Shown here in pieces: positions 25,733-33,296 of a stretch of 64,000 nt of DNA; position 1 is the stretch's first letter, and each line of letters starts with the position of its first letter. Source of the DNA: Candidatus Sulfidibacterium hydrothermale (lineage in GTDB: Bacteria > Bacteroidota > Bacteroidia > Bacteroidales > F082); assembly GCF_020149915.1 (NCBI RefSeq), contig NZ_CP083760.1, positions 2,170,001 through 2,234,000 on the forward strand, written 5' to 3'. A program made the position numbers and the translations under genes. Under the pieces are notes generated by a model. That model was not told the origin of the DNA. It did no database searches and worked only from the letters and a program-made list of their open reading frames with translations.

Positions 25733-26206
25733 ATTTAATATCTTATCAAACTTTTCAGATAATGAATTAAATAATTCTTTATTCCAATATTTATTACCAA
25801 AAAAATATTCTTTGGATATGACTCCGATATACCTGAAAAACTTTTCTTTTCGTTTATCTTTTATGAAAATAGATGTTGACAATATAGTTTTTCTTCTCCA
25901 GATATCTAATTCCGAATATGGCAAAATATATTTTCCTTTTTTAATCATATTATCACGATAATAAAACGTAATTATCTGTTTATCATCATTAAATTCAATT
26001 CTATAAAAAAAACGGTATAATTTATATTGAAAGAATTTTACAAAAATTAAATAGAATGCAATAAATATGTATGGAATTCCAAGATATAACGGTAATTCGA
26101 AAATTGAATATAAAAAAATTGTAACCATAACAATTGTTCGAATTAACCAAGAATAAATTATATTTGGATATAAGGAAGATACTGTTTTAAAAACATTTGT
26201 ATTCAT
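25676..26206 (-). CDS. Membrane protein with repeat-derived tail, candidate immunity protein
   Basis: This 176-residue protein has two or three N-terminal hydrophobic segments (IIYSWLIRTIVMVTIFLYSIF, LGIPYIFIAFYLIFVKFF). A soluble basic/aromatic domain follows that resembles PH-like YcxB modules (DKQIITFYYRDNMIKKGKYILPYSEL). The final 18 residues are translated from the GC-rich boundary repeat, so the native C-terminus seems to have been replaced at the junction. It follows the fragment at 26212 in the same direction. Its immunity role is inferred from position. Confidence 0.55.
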   Translation of the reverse strand: MNTNVFKTVSSLYPNIIYSWLIRTIVMVTIFLYSIFELPLYLGIPYIFIAFYLIFVKFFQYKLYRFFYRIEFNDDKQIITFYYRDNMIKKGKYILPYSELDIWRRKTILSTSIFIKDKRKEKFFRYIGVISKEYFFGNKYWNKELFNSLSEKFDKILNPHWRRSSRPARAGARPGP

Positions 26207-26211
26207 AGTTA

Positions 26212-26526
26212 TTAATTATCTATTTTTTCTTTTTGTTTTTTCTTTTTGTCTTCGCTTAATGTTTCGTTAGTAATATTTAAAATTGTGGAAACATCATTAA
26301 CTGTTTGTTCTACTTTTGTTGAAGATGGTGATAAAATTGTTTTTAAATTAATAACATTTTCAATAACCTCTCCGATTTTTTCAAAAGTCCCGTCTGTTTT
26401 TGCAGCTTTATCTATACCTGCCCCAGTTAAAGAAATCGGCCCTTTAGATAAGTCTTTTTTCTTTCCCGTAGCTTCATTCATTATTTGAGCCACACCATAA
26501 ACAATTTGAGAAGAACCGTATGCCAT
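26212..26526 (-). CDS. Possible RHS tip fragment
   Basis: This 104-residue frame starts MAYGSSQIVYGVAQIMNEAT. It contains GPISLTGAGIDKAAKTDGTF and ends in a Lys-rich tail. Similar Gly/Ala-rich helical stretches precede the toxic domain in RHS tips. No core or toxic motif is present. It lies 5 bp before the membrane protein at 25676 and 12 bp after the protein at 26539, so it may be the remainder of a broken tip or an independent small gene. Confidence 0.45.
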   Translation of the reverse strand: MAYGSSQIVYGVAQIMNEATGKKKDLSKGPISLTGAGIDKAAKTDGTFEKIGEVIENVINLKTILSPSSTKVEQTVNDVSTILNITNETLSEDKKKKQKEKIDN

Positions 26527-26538
26527 TGCGCGGGTTTT

Positions 26539-27027
26539 TTATCGATACCATTTTATTAAATAAAATCTATTATTAATTGTATCAAGAATACCCAACAACA
26601 TAAAATCATAATAATAATTATTATTATGATTTGTTTTTTTATTAATTGTATAAACACCTGAAACAAACTTTGTTTGTATATTTCGTTCTATTGTATCCAT
26701 TTTTTCATACTTTAAAAAATTTGATATTGCTTGTTTTTCTTCTATTTTCAAATTACTGTAACGTTTCCATAGCAATTCATTTCTATCTTCCCAATATTTA
26801 TCAAATTTTGGGTAATTCTTCAAAGTATCAGTACTTATTTTAGCATAGAATTTATATGAAGTTAGCAGGTATGATGTCTTACACCAGTTTGATGTGTCTT
26901 TTTCTAATGTTGTCTTTCTAGGTAACCAAATATCGGTGGTCTCATCATTAAAGAATGAATACACAAGTGATGTAATAATAACAAGTAAGACAACTGTTAT
27001 AATAATTAGATATTTTTTTTTAATCAT
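26539..27027 (-). CDS. Membrane-anchored protein, candidate immunity protein
   Basis: This 162-residue protein has one N-terminal membrane anchor (YLIIITVVLLVIITSLVYSFF). A soluble, aromatic- and Asn-rich domain, probably periplasmic, follows (DIWLPRKTTLEKDTSNWCKT, YKFYAKISTDTLKNYPKFDK). The family was not recognised. It starts 24 bp after the end of the extended reading frame of RHS cassette D, which makes it the likely immunity gene for that tip. Confidence 0.6.
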   Translation of the reverse strand: MIKKKYLIIITVVLLVIITSLVYSFFNDETTDIWLPRKTTLEKDTSNWCKTSYLLTSYKFYAKISTDTLKNYPKFDKYWEDRNELLWKRYSNLKIEEKQAISNFLKYEKMDTIERNIQTKFVSGVYTINKKTNHNNNYYYDFMLLGILDTINNRFYLIKWYR

Positions 27028-27051
27028 TGAAATCTTTCATTAAATATTTAT

Positions 27052-28204
27052 TTAATAATTACGTACTTGTCCTATACCATAACCATATATTGGAAAAGCA
27101 GTACCTTTGCCGGGATATGAATAATCGGCAATCTTTTGTAAACTACTTCTGCTAAAATCAAATTTATCAATAGAACCGTCTGCACGTTTAACTAAATCAA
27201 CATTACCGTTGGCATCTAACAATTTCAATGTTAAAGTTCCATAAACACCACCTAGATTTATATTTCATGGTCTATGTAATGCTTCTTTGTTCGTGTTTAA
27301 TGGAAAGAAATTAACTCGTAATGTAGATTTTCCTTTAAAATCAGATACTGTAAGGTTAGAACTTTTAAAATTCATTTTGCTTATATCTACATACAATGGT
27401 TTTCCCCCTCCTGTATTATACCATAATAGCGCTTCTATAACCGTAACTTTCCCGTCCCAATCAGGACGACCTGGCAAAGATGAAAAATGTTGTTCCATTT
27501 TATCTTTTTGTTCTTTTGTCAAATTATCAGTTCCTAAATTATAAACCGCTGCTTCATTATGCTTCATTCCTTGTTTAAAATGACTTTTATCCATAACAAT
27601 GGCGTCACCTTGTAAACCTTTATCGTCTGTTCCCAAAAAATTACCTTTGGTGTCATAGATAGGATTATCAAATCTGCCGTCAGGGTCTATTCTTAAAATA
27701 GGATTATTCTGGCAGTAATTGTACGGGCTTACCCAGCTTTTTTCGCTTGCCATTGGATCCACCACAAACCACCTGCCCAAACTGGCATCATAAAACCTCG
27801 CCCCATAGTCGTACCAATCCAACCCAAAGCCGTCTTGTAATTCTTTTCCGTTATACAGATATTTCTTCGCCCCGGCGCTGCCCAAAGAGGTGGTGAGGTT
27901 GTTGTAGCCTTTGTGAGTGAGGCCGAAGGGGTAGTAATTGGTTTCCTTTACAATGGCTACCGTGCCGGCATTGCGCATGAAACTCAGGCGGTTGTTACCG
28001 AGATGGTCTTTATACTGGTACACATAGCGGTATCCCATGGCATCTTTGTAAATGTAGCCTTCGGGCTGTGCAATAAATTGCAAAACCCCGTTCTCATACT
28101 GAAAATCACCCTGGTAATCCACTGTTTTTATGACTGAGTTGTTTTCATATAACTGCTTGCGGAATTTTGTTCCGGCGGAGTAAATATAGAAAAAGTTTTG
28201 GTTT
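27052..28204 (-). pseudogene. Orphan RHS core with tip interrupted by an in-frame stop (cassette D)
   Basis: The open frame begins without an ATG near 28204 (NFFYIYSAGTKFRKQLYEN). It carries the longest core in the array (DYQGDFQYENGVLQF, YQYKDHLGNNRLSF, YYPFGLTHKGYNN, DASLGRWFVVDPMA). The tip contains GRPDWDGKVTVIEALLWY and LRVNFFPLNTNKEALHRP. A TGA at 27265-27267 interrupts it. The same frame then continues for 70 codons (NLGGVYGTLTLKLLDANGNV, GKGTAFPIYGYGIGQVRNY) to TAA at 27052. It reads as one nonsense mutation in an otherwise intact tip. A GTG at 28122 could start a 285-residue truncated product. Confidence 0.78.
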
Positions 28205-28306
28205 TAAGGCATGCGAAACGATTTGCGTACCAGAAGGTAATAACAAATTTTTATGGCCCAAGTCTCGCCCCTGCACGGGTCGGGCAGGAAGACTTGCGCC
28301 AGTTGG
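28195..28306. repeat. RHS cassette boundary repeat (diverged copy)
   Basis: It shares TAGAAAAAGTTTTGGTTTTA, GCATGCGAAACGATTTGCGT, AATAACAAATTTTTATGGCC and the end GGAAGACTTGCGCCAGTTGG with other copies, but with more substitutions. It lies directly before the core of cassette D. Confidence 0.8.
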
Positions 28307-28469
28307 GGTTTAATTTATACTTTGTGGAAAAATGATACACTCTATGTAGAAAATTACCAACAGAATATAGCAGCATAAGTTATGAAGCAAATCAATAGAC
28401 ATCAGGTAATGTGGAGATCAAGCCTTCTTTCGGCTAGTGTCAAAATTAATAAAACATATTGAAAATGAA

Positions 28470-28512
28470 ATGAAAATAAATTTGGATTTTAACACAGTAT
28501 CTTGAGCCGGTT
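28470..28512 (+). repeat. 43-bp repeat, copy 1
   Basis: ATGAAAATAAATTTGGATTT and the next 23 bases occur again at 29401-29443 with one mismatch. Each copy encodes the 11-codon frame MKINLDFNTVS-stop on the plus strand and lies just beyond the end of an immunity-like gene. The region 28307-28529 otherwise shows no gene. Confidence 0.7.
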
Positions 28513-28529
28513 GGGGGATTGGCCTAAAC

Positions 28530-28982
28530 TCATTTATTTTCGGAATTAATTTCATTTTTAATTTTTTCATTCAACTCCTTTACATACTGGCAGTTTGATT
28601 TAAAAAGATTCTTGTAATATTCTTTTGAACTCTTCATGAAATAGTATTTTTTATCTCTAAAATGAATAGCATAAATAAAAGGGATGATAAGGGAGCTTTT
28701 TATCTCTATAAATTCAGAGCTCCTTTGTTCATTCTTATTAAAGAGATTTCTGAGATAGAACCTATCTTTGTCATAATCAATGTTATATAACTTTGAATAA
28801 AGAACTAATAATAATAAAAAAAATATTATCAATATAATGGTTAAAAACAAATAGTTTACATTTCTGGTTGTAATGGTTGCAATAGAAAATATTAAAACTG
28901 ATATAACACCAAAAAAAATAAGCAGTTGTTGATACCAAATAATTTTATTATCTCCCAAAATCTTAGTTGCCTTGTCAATCAT
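28530..28982 (-). CDS. Membrane protein, candidate immunity protein
   Basis: This 150-residue protein has two transmembrane segments (LLIFFGVISVLIFSIATI, LFLTIILIIFFLLLLVLY). A PH/YcxB-like soluble domain follows (NIDYDKDRFYLRNLFNKNEQ, SEFIEIKSSLIIPFIYAIHF) and a charged tail. Similar architecture to the protein at 25676 suggests a shared immunity family. It begins inside the end of the truncated RHS core at 28975 (8-bp overlap), so the tip it once protected appears to be missing. Confidence 0.6.
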   Translation of the reverse strand: MIDKATKILGDNKIIWYQQLLIFFGVISVLIFSIATITTRNVNYLFLTIILIIFFLLLLVLYSKLYNIDYDKDRFYLRNLFNKNEQRSSEFIEIKSSLIIPFIYAIHFRDKKYYFMKSSKEYYKNLFKSNCQYVKELNEKIKNEINSENK

Positions 28983-29202
28983 CTTGTTTCACTTTATAAG
29001 TTATTTTATACCCCCCTAGCGCAAGTCTTGTGCGCAAGCTCCGTGTGTGGCTGACTTGGGCCACTAAATTAACATCAAAACTACATAAATACATAAAACC
29101 CAATTTATACTGATATTTCTTTGCTCCGGCACTTCCCAAAGAGGTGGTGAGGTTGTTGTAGCCTTTGTGGGTGAGGCCGAAAAATGGATAACGGGTTTTC
29201 AT
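28975..29202 (-). pseudogene. Truncated RHS core (cassette E)
   Basis: This has the same structure as the block at 25299: MKTRYPFFGLTHKGYNN to GSAGAKKYQY, then the post-core repeat (29013-29110), ending after 75 codons. There is no tip. The nucleotide sequence of core and repeat is almost identical to the other two truncated copies, so the duplication is recent. Confidence 0.72.
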
Positions 29203-29229
29203 GTTGTTATTATGCTGTTTGGTTTCCGG

Positions 29230-29362
29230 TGGATAAAGATAGAAAAAGTTTGGGATTTAAGGTATGCGAAACAATTTGTGTATAAGAAGGAAATAACAAA
29301 TTTCTTATGGTCCAGGTCTCGCTCCCGCACGGGCCGGGCGGGAAGACCTGCGCGAGTTGGGC
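29230..29362. repeat. RHS cassette boundary repeat
   Basis: This is the full copy, with ATGGTCCAGGTCTCGCTCCC and then CGGGCGGGAAGACCTGCGCG. It lies upstream of cassette E. The second copy of the 43-bp repeat (29401-29443) follows it on the plus strand. Confidence 0.86.
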
Positions 29363-29470
29363 GGAAGTTTTTTTAGGTTACAATAAAACTCATTAAAAAA
29401 ATGAAAATAAATTTGGATTTTAACACAGTATCTTGAGCCAGTTAGCGGGAGCATGGAGTAGAAACAGAAA

Positions 29471-29956
29471 TTACTTCACTAAATCTTCCTTTCTATATTT
29501 ATATTCAAGCACTATTGTAAAAATGAGGAGCAACGCAATTAGGTTAATTGCTAAATATGACAACTTCATATTTCCATCTGCTCGTATTAAATCATAAGTA
29601 ATAAATTGAGCTTTATCCCACCAAAAAGCAAAACTATGTCCCAATTTTTTGACAAAGCCTACTCCAACATAAGGTCCACTCACATTGAAATAGTAAAAGC
29701 CAAAGAAATGAAATTGAAACAACTGAGTTAGGTAATTTACACCTGATACAATTACGCCTTTCGGTGTTTTTATCCATAATAGTGTTATTCCACCTAATAG
29801 ATTGAGAAGTATAATTGGTATAACCGATAACAAAGCTTCAAACAAGTGATAACCTGTATTAGATGAACTCTTATAGAAAACATATATTCCAAAAAAGCCA
29901 CCTACTAATTGTAAAACAGCAGCCAGAATAATAATTATTCTTATTGTTTTTCTCAT
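29471..29956 (-). CDS. Four-helix membrane protein, candidate immunity protein
   Basis: This 161-residue protein has four hydrophobic segments (IRIIIILAAVLQLVGGFFGI, LFEALLSVIPIILLNLLGGI, ITLLWIKT-type segment, LSYLAINLIALLLIFTIVLE) and a short basic tail. Its family was not recognised. Its ATG overlaps the end of the truncated RHS core at 29953 by 4 bp. As with cassette E, the toxin tip is absent and only the likely immunity gene remains. Confidence 0.6.
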   Translation of the reverse strand: MRKTIRIIIILAAVLQLVGGFFGIYVFYKSSSNTGYHLFEALLSVIPIILLNLLGGITLLWIKTPKGVIVSGVNYLTQLFQFHFFGFYYFNVSGPYVGVGFVKKLGHSFAFWWDKAQFITYDLIRADGNMKLSYLAINLIALLLIFTIVLEYKYRKEDLVK

Positions 29957-30228
29957 TTTTCTCCCCCCCCTAGCGCAAGTCTTGTGCGCAAGCTCCGTGT
30001 GTGGCTGACTTGGGCCACTAAATTAACATCAAAACTACATAAATACATAAAACCCAATTTATACTGATATTTCTTCGCTCCGGCGCTGCCCAAAGAGGTG
30101 GTGATGTTGTTGTAGCCTTTTTGGGTGAGGCCGGAAAACAGGTATCGGGTTTTCATGCTGTTATTATACTGTCTGGTTTTCGGTGGATAAAGATAGAAAA
30201 AGTTTTGGGTTTGAGGTATGCCAAACAA
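29953..30228 (-). pseudogene. Truncated RHS core (cassette F)
   Basis: The frame reads NFFYLYPPKTRQYNN, MKTRYLFSGLTQKGYNN, GSAGAKKYQY and then the post-core repeat (29966-30065). The upstream sequence is in frame with the core, showing that the boundary region derives from coding RHS sequence in part. There is no tip. It is the first cassette on the minus strand. Confidence 0.72.
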
Positions 30229-30305
30229 TCTGCATATCAGAAGGAAGTAACAAATTTTTCATGGCCCGCACGGGCCGGACGGGAAGACTTGCGCCAGTTG
30301 GGGGG
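30170..30305. repeat. RHS cassette boundary repeat (right end of array)
   Basis: It contains GATAGAAAAAGTTTTGGGTT, AGTAACAAATTTTTCATGGC and GGACGGGAAGACTTGCGCCA. It ends in a G-tract that abuts the right copy of the 469-bp duplication, so the array and the duplication meet exactly here. Confidence 0.83.
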
Positions 30306-30774
30306 GGAAGCGGATTCCGCTAATGTCCCTTTGGAACAGTTTGTCCGGATAAAAAGCCTTATAACACAAGCATTGCTCAAGGAAAATGAGAAGAAAATAA
30401 AGCGGTTAACCGAGACAACGAATAAACTGAAAGTACAATTGTCTCTCTACACAAGCAAACCCTCCCAGGGCTTCTTCATTAAAATGTCACTCCGGAGAAG
30501 AAAACAATTGGAAAAGGAACTCAAAAGAGCTTTTCCCGGTATGGAATTTGAAGAAGCGGTGGAACAGGCAGCTTTTCGTTACCGGGACGATATTGACCTG
30601 GCCAAAACCTTTGCTGAAGCCGAAGCGGAAGAAAAACTGGAAGAAGAAAAGAAAAAACTTTTTGAAGATTGCAGCAAAGCCATCATAGCAAATATTGACA
30701 TGCACCTAAGAAATAAAGAATTACAAGACCTTATAAGTAAGAATAAGTAACCTAAAAGACAGTAGTATTTGTAT
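30306..30774 (+). pseudogene. 3' fragment of the zinc-ribbon coiled-coil gene (right duplication copy)
   Basis: Codons matching residues 69-214 of the protein at 20237 continue to the same stop at 30748-30750, without the start or zinc ribbon. A few differences cluster near the end (KKKLFEDC, ANIDMHLRNK). The fragment is fused at its 5' side to the boundary repeat. An open frame begins upstream at 30121, but that part is the complement of RHS sequence and is unlikely to be used. Confidence 0.85.
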
Positions 30775-30775
30775 G

Positions 30776-30811
30776 CCCCCGGATTCCTGAAAGGAATTTG
30801 GGGGTTTTTTA
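30776..30811 (+). terminator. Rho-independent terminator
   Basis: An imperfect stem CCCCCGGATTCCT / AGGAATTTGGGGG with a GAA loop is followed by six T residues. It lies 25 bp after the end of the truncated zinc-ribbon gene. It is likely the native terminator of that gene before the array split it from the complete copy. Confidence 0.87.
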
Positions 30812-30969
30812 TTGCTCAGGATTTATTAGCAACTTGAATAAAATCCGGCACCTATTAGGTTTTCCTACAAGTTTAGGATTAACATTTTTATCTGCCCCGA
30901 TATTCTCACTTTCTATCTTTTTTTGTAAAAATTCATTTACAGGTACGATTCTTATCTTACTTTTTTCTA

Positions 30970-31146
30970 ACTTTACGGCAACCCAAAAATTAAACCCTTG
31001 CGCTTAAATCGCCCATTATATTGTTTGGCTTCCCATCGAAACTTTTTTACAGCTTCCCTGGCAAATATTCGTGTAGGTAAAATACTGTTATCCGAAAATA
31101 TTTTGATGGTAGTCAGGCTATTTAATAGGGATATAAGGAGTTGTGT
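30970..31146 (+). repeat. Leader-like repeat, copy 1
   Basis: About 175 bp related to 47160-47333 and 48590-48715. The best-kept parts are TTTACGGCAACCCAAAAA, CCCTTGCG, CGCCCATTATATTGTTT and a 3' end with TATCCGAAAATATTTT and AAGGAGTTG. It immediately precedes the first cassette gene and ends at GTTGTGT (31140), a GTTRRRY-like point. It could be an attI-like site or a leader; this is a guess. No gene is seen in 30812-31170. Confidence 0.5.
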
Positions 31147-31170
31147 GCAAGCAAAAAAAAACGTGAGTGA

Positions 31171-31515
31171 ATGACAAAAGCAACAATCGATATTAACGAA
31201 TCAAAAATAAAACAGTACGTGGAATCTCTAAGATCTGAAAATCAAGAGATTCGTACTCAACTTGATTTTGGATATTCTTATGACGGAAAGATTGTTGAAA
31301 TTTATGAGATCAGACCTTTGTGGAACAATCCGGCGGAAACACAAAATATTCCCTTTGTAAAAATTAGATTTTATAAGTCAAAACAATTATGGAATTTATA
31401 TTGGATGCGAGCAAGTGGGAAATGGGAACTTTACGAACCTTTCTCGAAATCAACTTGCATAGATAAAATCATTGGAGTAATTAGGGAAGATAAACACGGT
31501 TGTTTTTTTGGTTAA
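31171..31515 (+). CDS. DUF3024 family protein
   Basis: This 114-residue cytoplasmic protein matches the DUF3024 pattern: an N-terminal helix (IDINESKIKQYVESLR), RTQLDFGYSYDGKIVEIYEI, RPLWNNPAETQNIPFVKIRF, and the YWMRASGKWELYEPF stretch before a GCFFG end. The family's function is unknown, and it is frequently seen in mobile gene cassettes. It is the first plus-strand gene after the leader-like repeat. The following gene starts 13 bp after its stop, probably in the same transcript. Confidence 0.8.
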   Translation: MTKATIDINESKIKQYVESLRSENQEIRTQLDFGYSYDGKIVEIYEIRPLWNNPAETQNIPFVKIRFYKSKQLWNLYWMRASGKWELYEPFSKSTCIDKIIGVIREDKHGCFFG

Positions 31516-31528
31516 GTCTAATAAAGAA

Positions 31529-32164
31529 ATGGATAAAGAGATTTTTAAAAATAGTTTTATTGAAAACCTGAACAAAAATTTTCCAGAATTATCAAAAAAT
31601 TTTGATTTTAAATTGAAGGTGTTTAGTGAATTAAATACGATTCTCTTTGAAATTAATAAATGTTTGTTACTTGAATTTAATCGTGCAGCGATAACACTAA
31701 CTAATAATTTAATTGAACGCCTGCTTAAATTAGCGTTGATTTATCAAGAAGTTGGTATTGGATCAAAACCGGTAGAAAAATGGACTGAAATATTTAGCGA
31801 ACCAAATAAAAAATATGGACAATTAAAACTTGGAAATTCAATAGAATTATGTAAAAAAAATAAACTAATAACCGAAGAAGAAAAACAAATACTATTCAAT
31901 CATATAAGAGTTTTAATGAGAAATGGGTTTGCTCATGCTGACAGTTCTGAAATTTTGGCTGATTTGCCAGATAATTCAATAGGTTTTCAAGCATCATTAA
32001 GTAATCCAACAGATATAAAAGAAGTTAGAATGGATTATAAAGTAATCCCTTTTATGCAAGAGTTACAAATGGAGAATTTTGCTAATGAAAATTCAAGACC
32101 TTATTTCAAATTTGTCTTTAGATTAATTTTTAAGATTGAAAAAAGACTTATTGAAAATAATTAA
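31529..32164 (+). CDS. Hypothetical cassette protein
   Basis: This 211-residue helical protein was not recognised. It starts MDKEIFKNSFIENLNKNFPEL. Notable segments are LLEFNRAAITLTNNLIERLLKLALI near residue 50 and ILFNHIRVLMRNGFAHADSSEI near 125. This arrangement recalls HEPN-like or RiboL-PSP-HEPN helical bundles (R...H spacing RNGFAHA), but the match is weak. The start at ATG 31529 is preferred over the upstream TTG. It ends 10 bp before an attC-like site. Confidence 0.65.
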   Translation: MDKEIFKNSFIENLNKNFPELSKNFDFKLKVFSELNTILFEINKCLLLEFNRAAITLTNNLIERLLKLALIYQEVGIGSKPVEKWTEIFSEPNKKYGQLKLGNSIELCKKNKLITEEEKQILFNHIRVLMRNGFAHADSSEILADLPDNSIGFQASLSNPTDIKEVRMDYKVIPFMQELQMENFANENSRPYFKFVFRLIFKIEKRLIENN

Positions 32165-32174
32165 TAATGCCAGC

Positions 32175-32307
32175 ACACAACAGCGGCTCATAGTGCATGC
32201 CGCAAATTGTGCTAAAATTGAAAATAAATCGTAAATTTGAGAATCTTTGTAAACAGAAAGATTATGAAAACCAATTGCGGCACACACCATAGCCACACCC
32301 GTTGGGC
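32175..32307 (+). repeat. attC-like recombination site 1 (133 bp)
   Basis: The ends ACACAAC (32175) and GTTGGGC (32301) resemble the RYYYAAC and GTTRRRY core sites. Inner arms TGCATGCCGCAAATTG and CAATTGCGGCACACACCATA pair with unpaired bases, as in attC hairpins. Closely related sites of 131-132 bp occur at 36317 and 41644. Confidence 0.62.
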
Positions 32308-32460
32308 ACATTTAATAATTTGATGGTAATTATTATGATAACAATTGATAAAACAACACAAGAAACAATAGTTAAATTTAACTACTCCCCATCTTTAGAC
32401 AACTCTTTTACAAAAATAAATTAGATTTTCTTTCTTCGTTTAATCATATTAAAAGAAAAC

Positions 32461-33273
32461 CTAAGCAGCCTGTTTGAACACTTTTACAGGCATTTTATAC
32501 GCTAATGACTGATGGGGTCTTTGCGTGTTGTAGAACTCTATGTAATCTTTAATTTTCTCATATAATTCCAGTCCGTCTTCCGATGGTTCCAAATATAACT
32601 TTTCGTATTTTATGTTTCTCCAAAACCTCTCTATAAAAATATTATCTATGGCTCGACCTTTACCATCCATACTGAAAGTAATCCCCTTACCGGTTACAAA
32701 CTCCGTAAATTCTGTTGCTGTAAACTGGCTTCCCTGATCGGTATTAATCATTTTAGGTTTGCCATGATCCTTTATGGCTTGCTCCAAAGTCTGTTTGCAC
32801 CATTGGGTTGTCATGGTATTCGACAATGACCACCCTACGATATACCTGCTGTAAAGGTCTATGATGGCAAAAAGGTACATATAACCGTTGCCAACGGGAA
32901 CATAGGTAATATCCATCGCCCAGACCTGGTTGGAATGGGTTATTTCTAAATTCCGCAACAAATAGGGAAATACCGTATGGCCTTCCCCCTTATGGGGCTT
33001 GCTCGTATTTGGACGTGGGCCGATGGCTTGCAAATCCATAAGCCGGTACAATCGTCGTACGCGTTTGGCATTGACCGGATACCCTATGTTTCGCAGATAG
33101 GTGGTCATGCGCATGACTCCATAAAAAGGTGTTTTCATGTATTGCTTGTCTATCAGCTTCATCAGTTCCTGATTGTAAGAACCCTCTTGTCGGGGAACAT
33201 AGTAGAAGCTGCTGCGGTTTACTTCTAAAAGTTCGCATTGCCGTTTGACGCTTATTTCTTCTTTCCTGTTCAC
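32461..33273 (-). CDS. IS3-family transposase OrfB (copy 1)
   Basis: This 270-residue DDE transposase has an HTH_21-like N-terminus (VKRQCELLEVNRSSFYY). The integrase core has Asp in VWAMDITYVPVG, Asp in INTDQGSQF and Glu in DNIFIERFWRNIKYE, and ends YIEFYNTQRPHQSLAY. It is normally made as an OrfAB fusion by a -1 shift at the A7 run near the end of orfA. Confidence 0.95.
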   Translation of the reverse strand: MNRKEEISVKRQCELLEVNRSSFYYVPRQEGSYNQELMKLIDKQYMKTPFYGVMRMTTYLRNIGYPVNAKRVRRLYRLMDLQAIGPRPNTSKPHKGEGHTVFPYLLRNLEITHSNQVWAMDITYVPVGNGYMYLFAIIDLYSRYIVGWSLSNTMTTQWCKQTLEQAIKDHGKPKMINTDQGSQFTATEFTEFVTGKGITFSMDGKGRAIDNIFIERFWRNIKYEKLYLEPSEDGLELYEKIKDYIEFYNTQRPHQSLAYKMPVKVFKQAA

Positions 33274-33296
33274 TTTTTGAAGTTTCGCTTTTCCGG

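Larger units (their letters stand above)
20905..30306 (-). other. Array of orphan RHS core-tip cassettes
   Basis: This minus-strand region holds seven copies of the RHS core segment containing KGYNNLTTSLGSAGAKKY. Three continue through the full core (GARFYDASLGRW-type motif and DP) into unrelated C-terminal tips. The others stop early or are remnants. Small membrane proteins or lipoproteins follow most tips, as immunity genes do in polymorphic toxin systems. No full-length RHS gene, secretion gene or N-terminal delivery domain is present. The array therefore looks like a store of exchangeable tips for an RHS protein encoded elsewhere. Confidence 0.8.

Noticed and set aside
20905-30306. Regularly recurring repeats considered as a CRISPR array
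   Set aside because: Repeat units are over 90 bp, irregularly spaced by hundreds to thousands of bases, and contain or border coding RHS sequence; no cas genes are present.
30121-30306. Upstream extension of the right zinc-ribbon gene fragment as a real N-terminus
   Set aside because: The added codons are the antisense of RHS core and boundary repeat, and similar antisense frames occur at every boundary copy; they are shadows.
31529-32164. Confident HEPN ribonuclease call for the first cassette protein
   Set aside because: RNGFAHA only loosely resembles the R-x4-6-H motif and no nucleotidyltransferase partner is adjacent; left as hypothetical.
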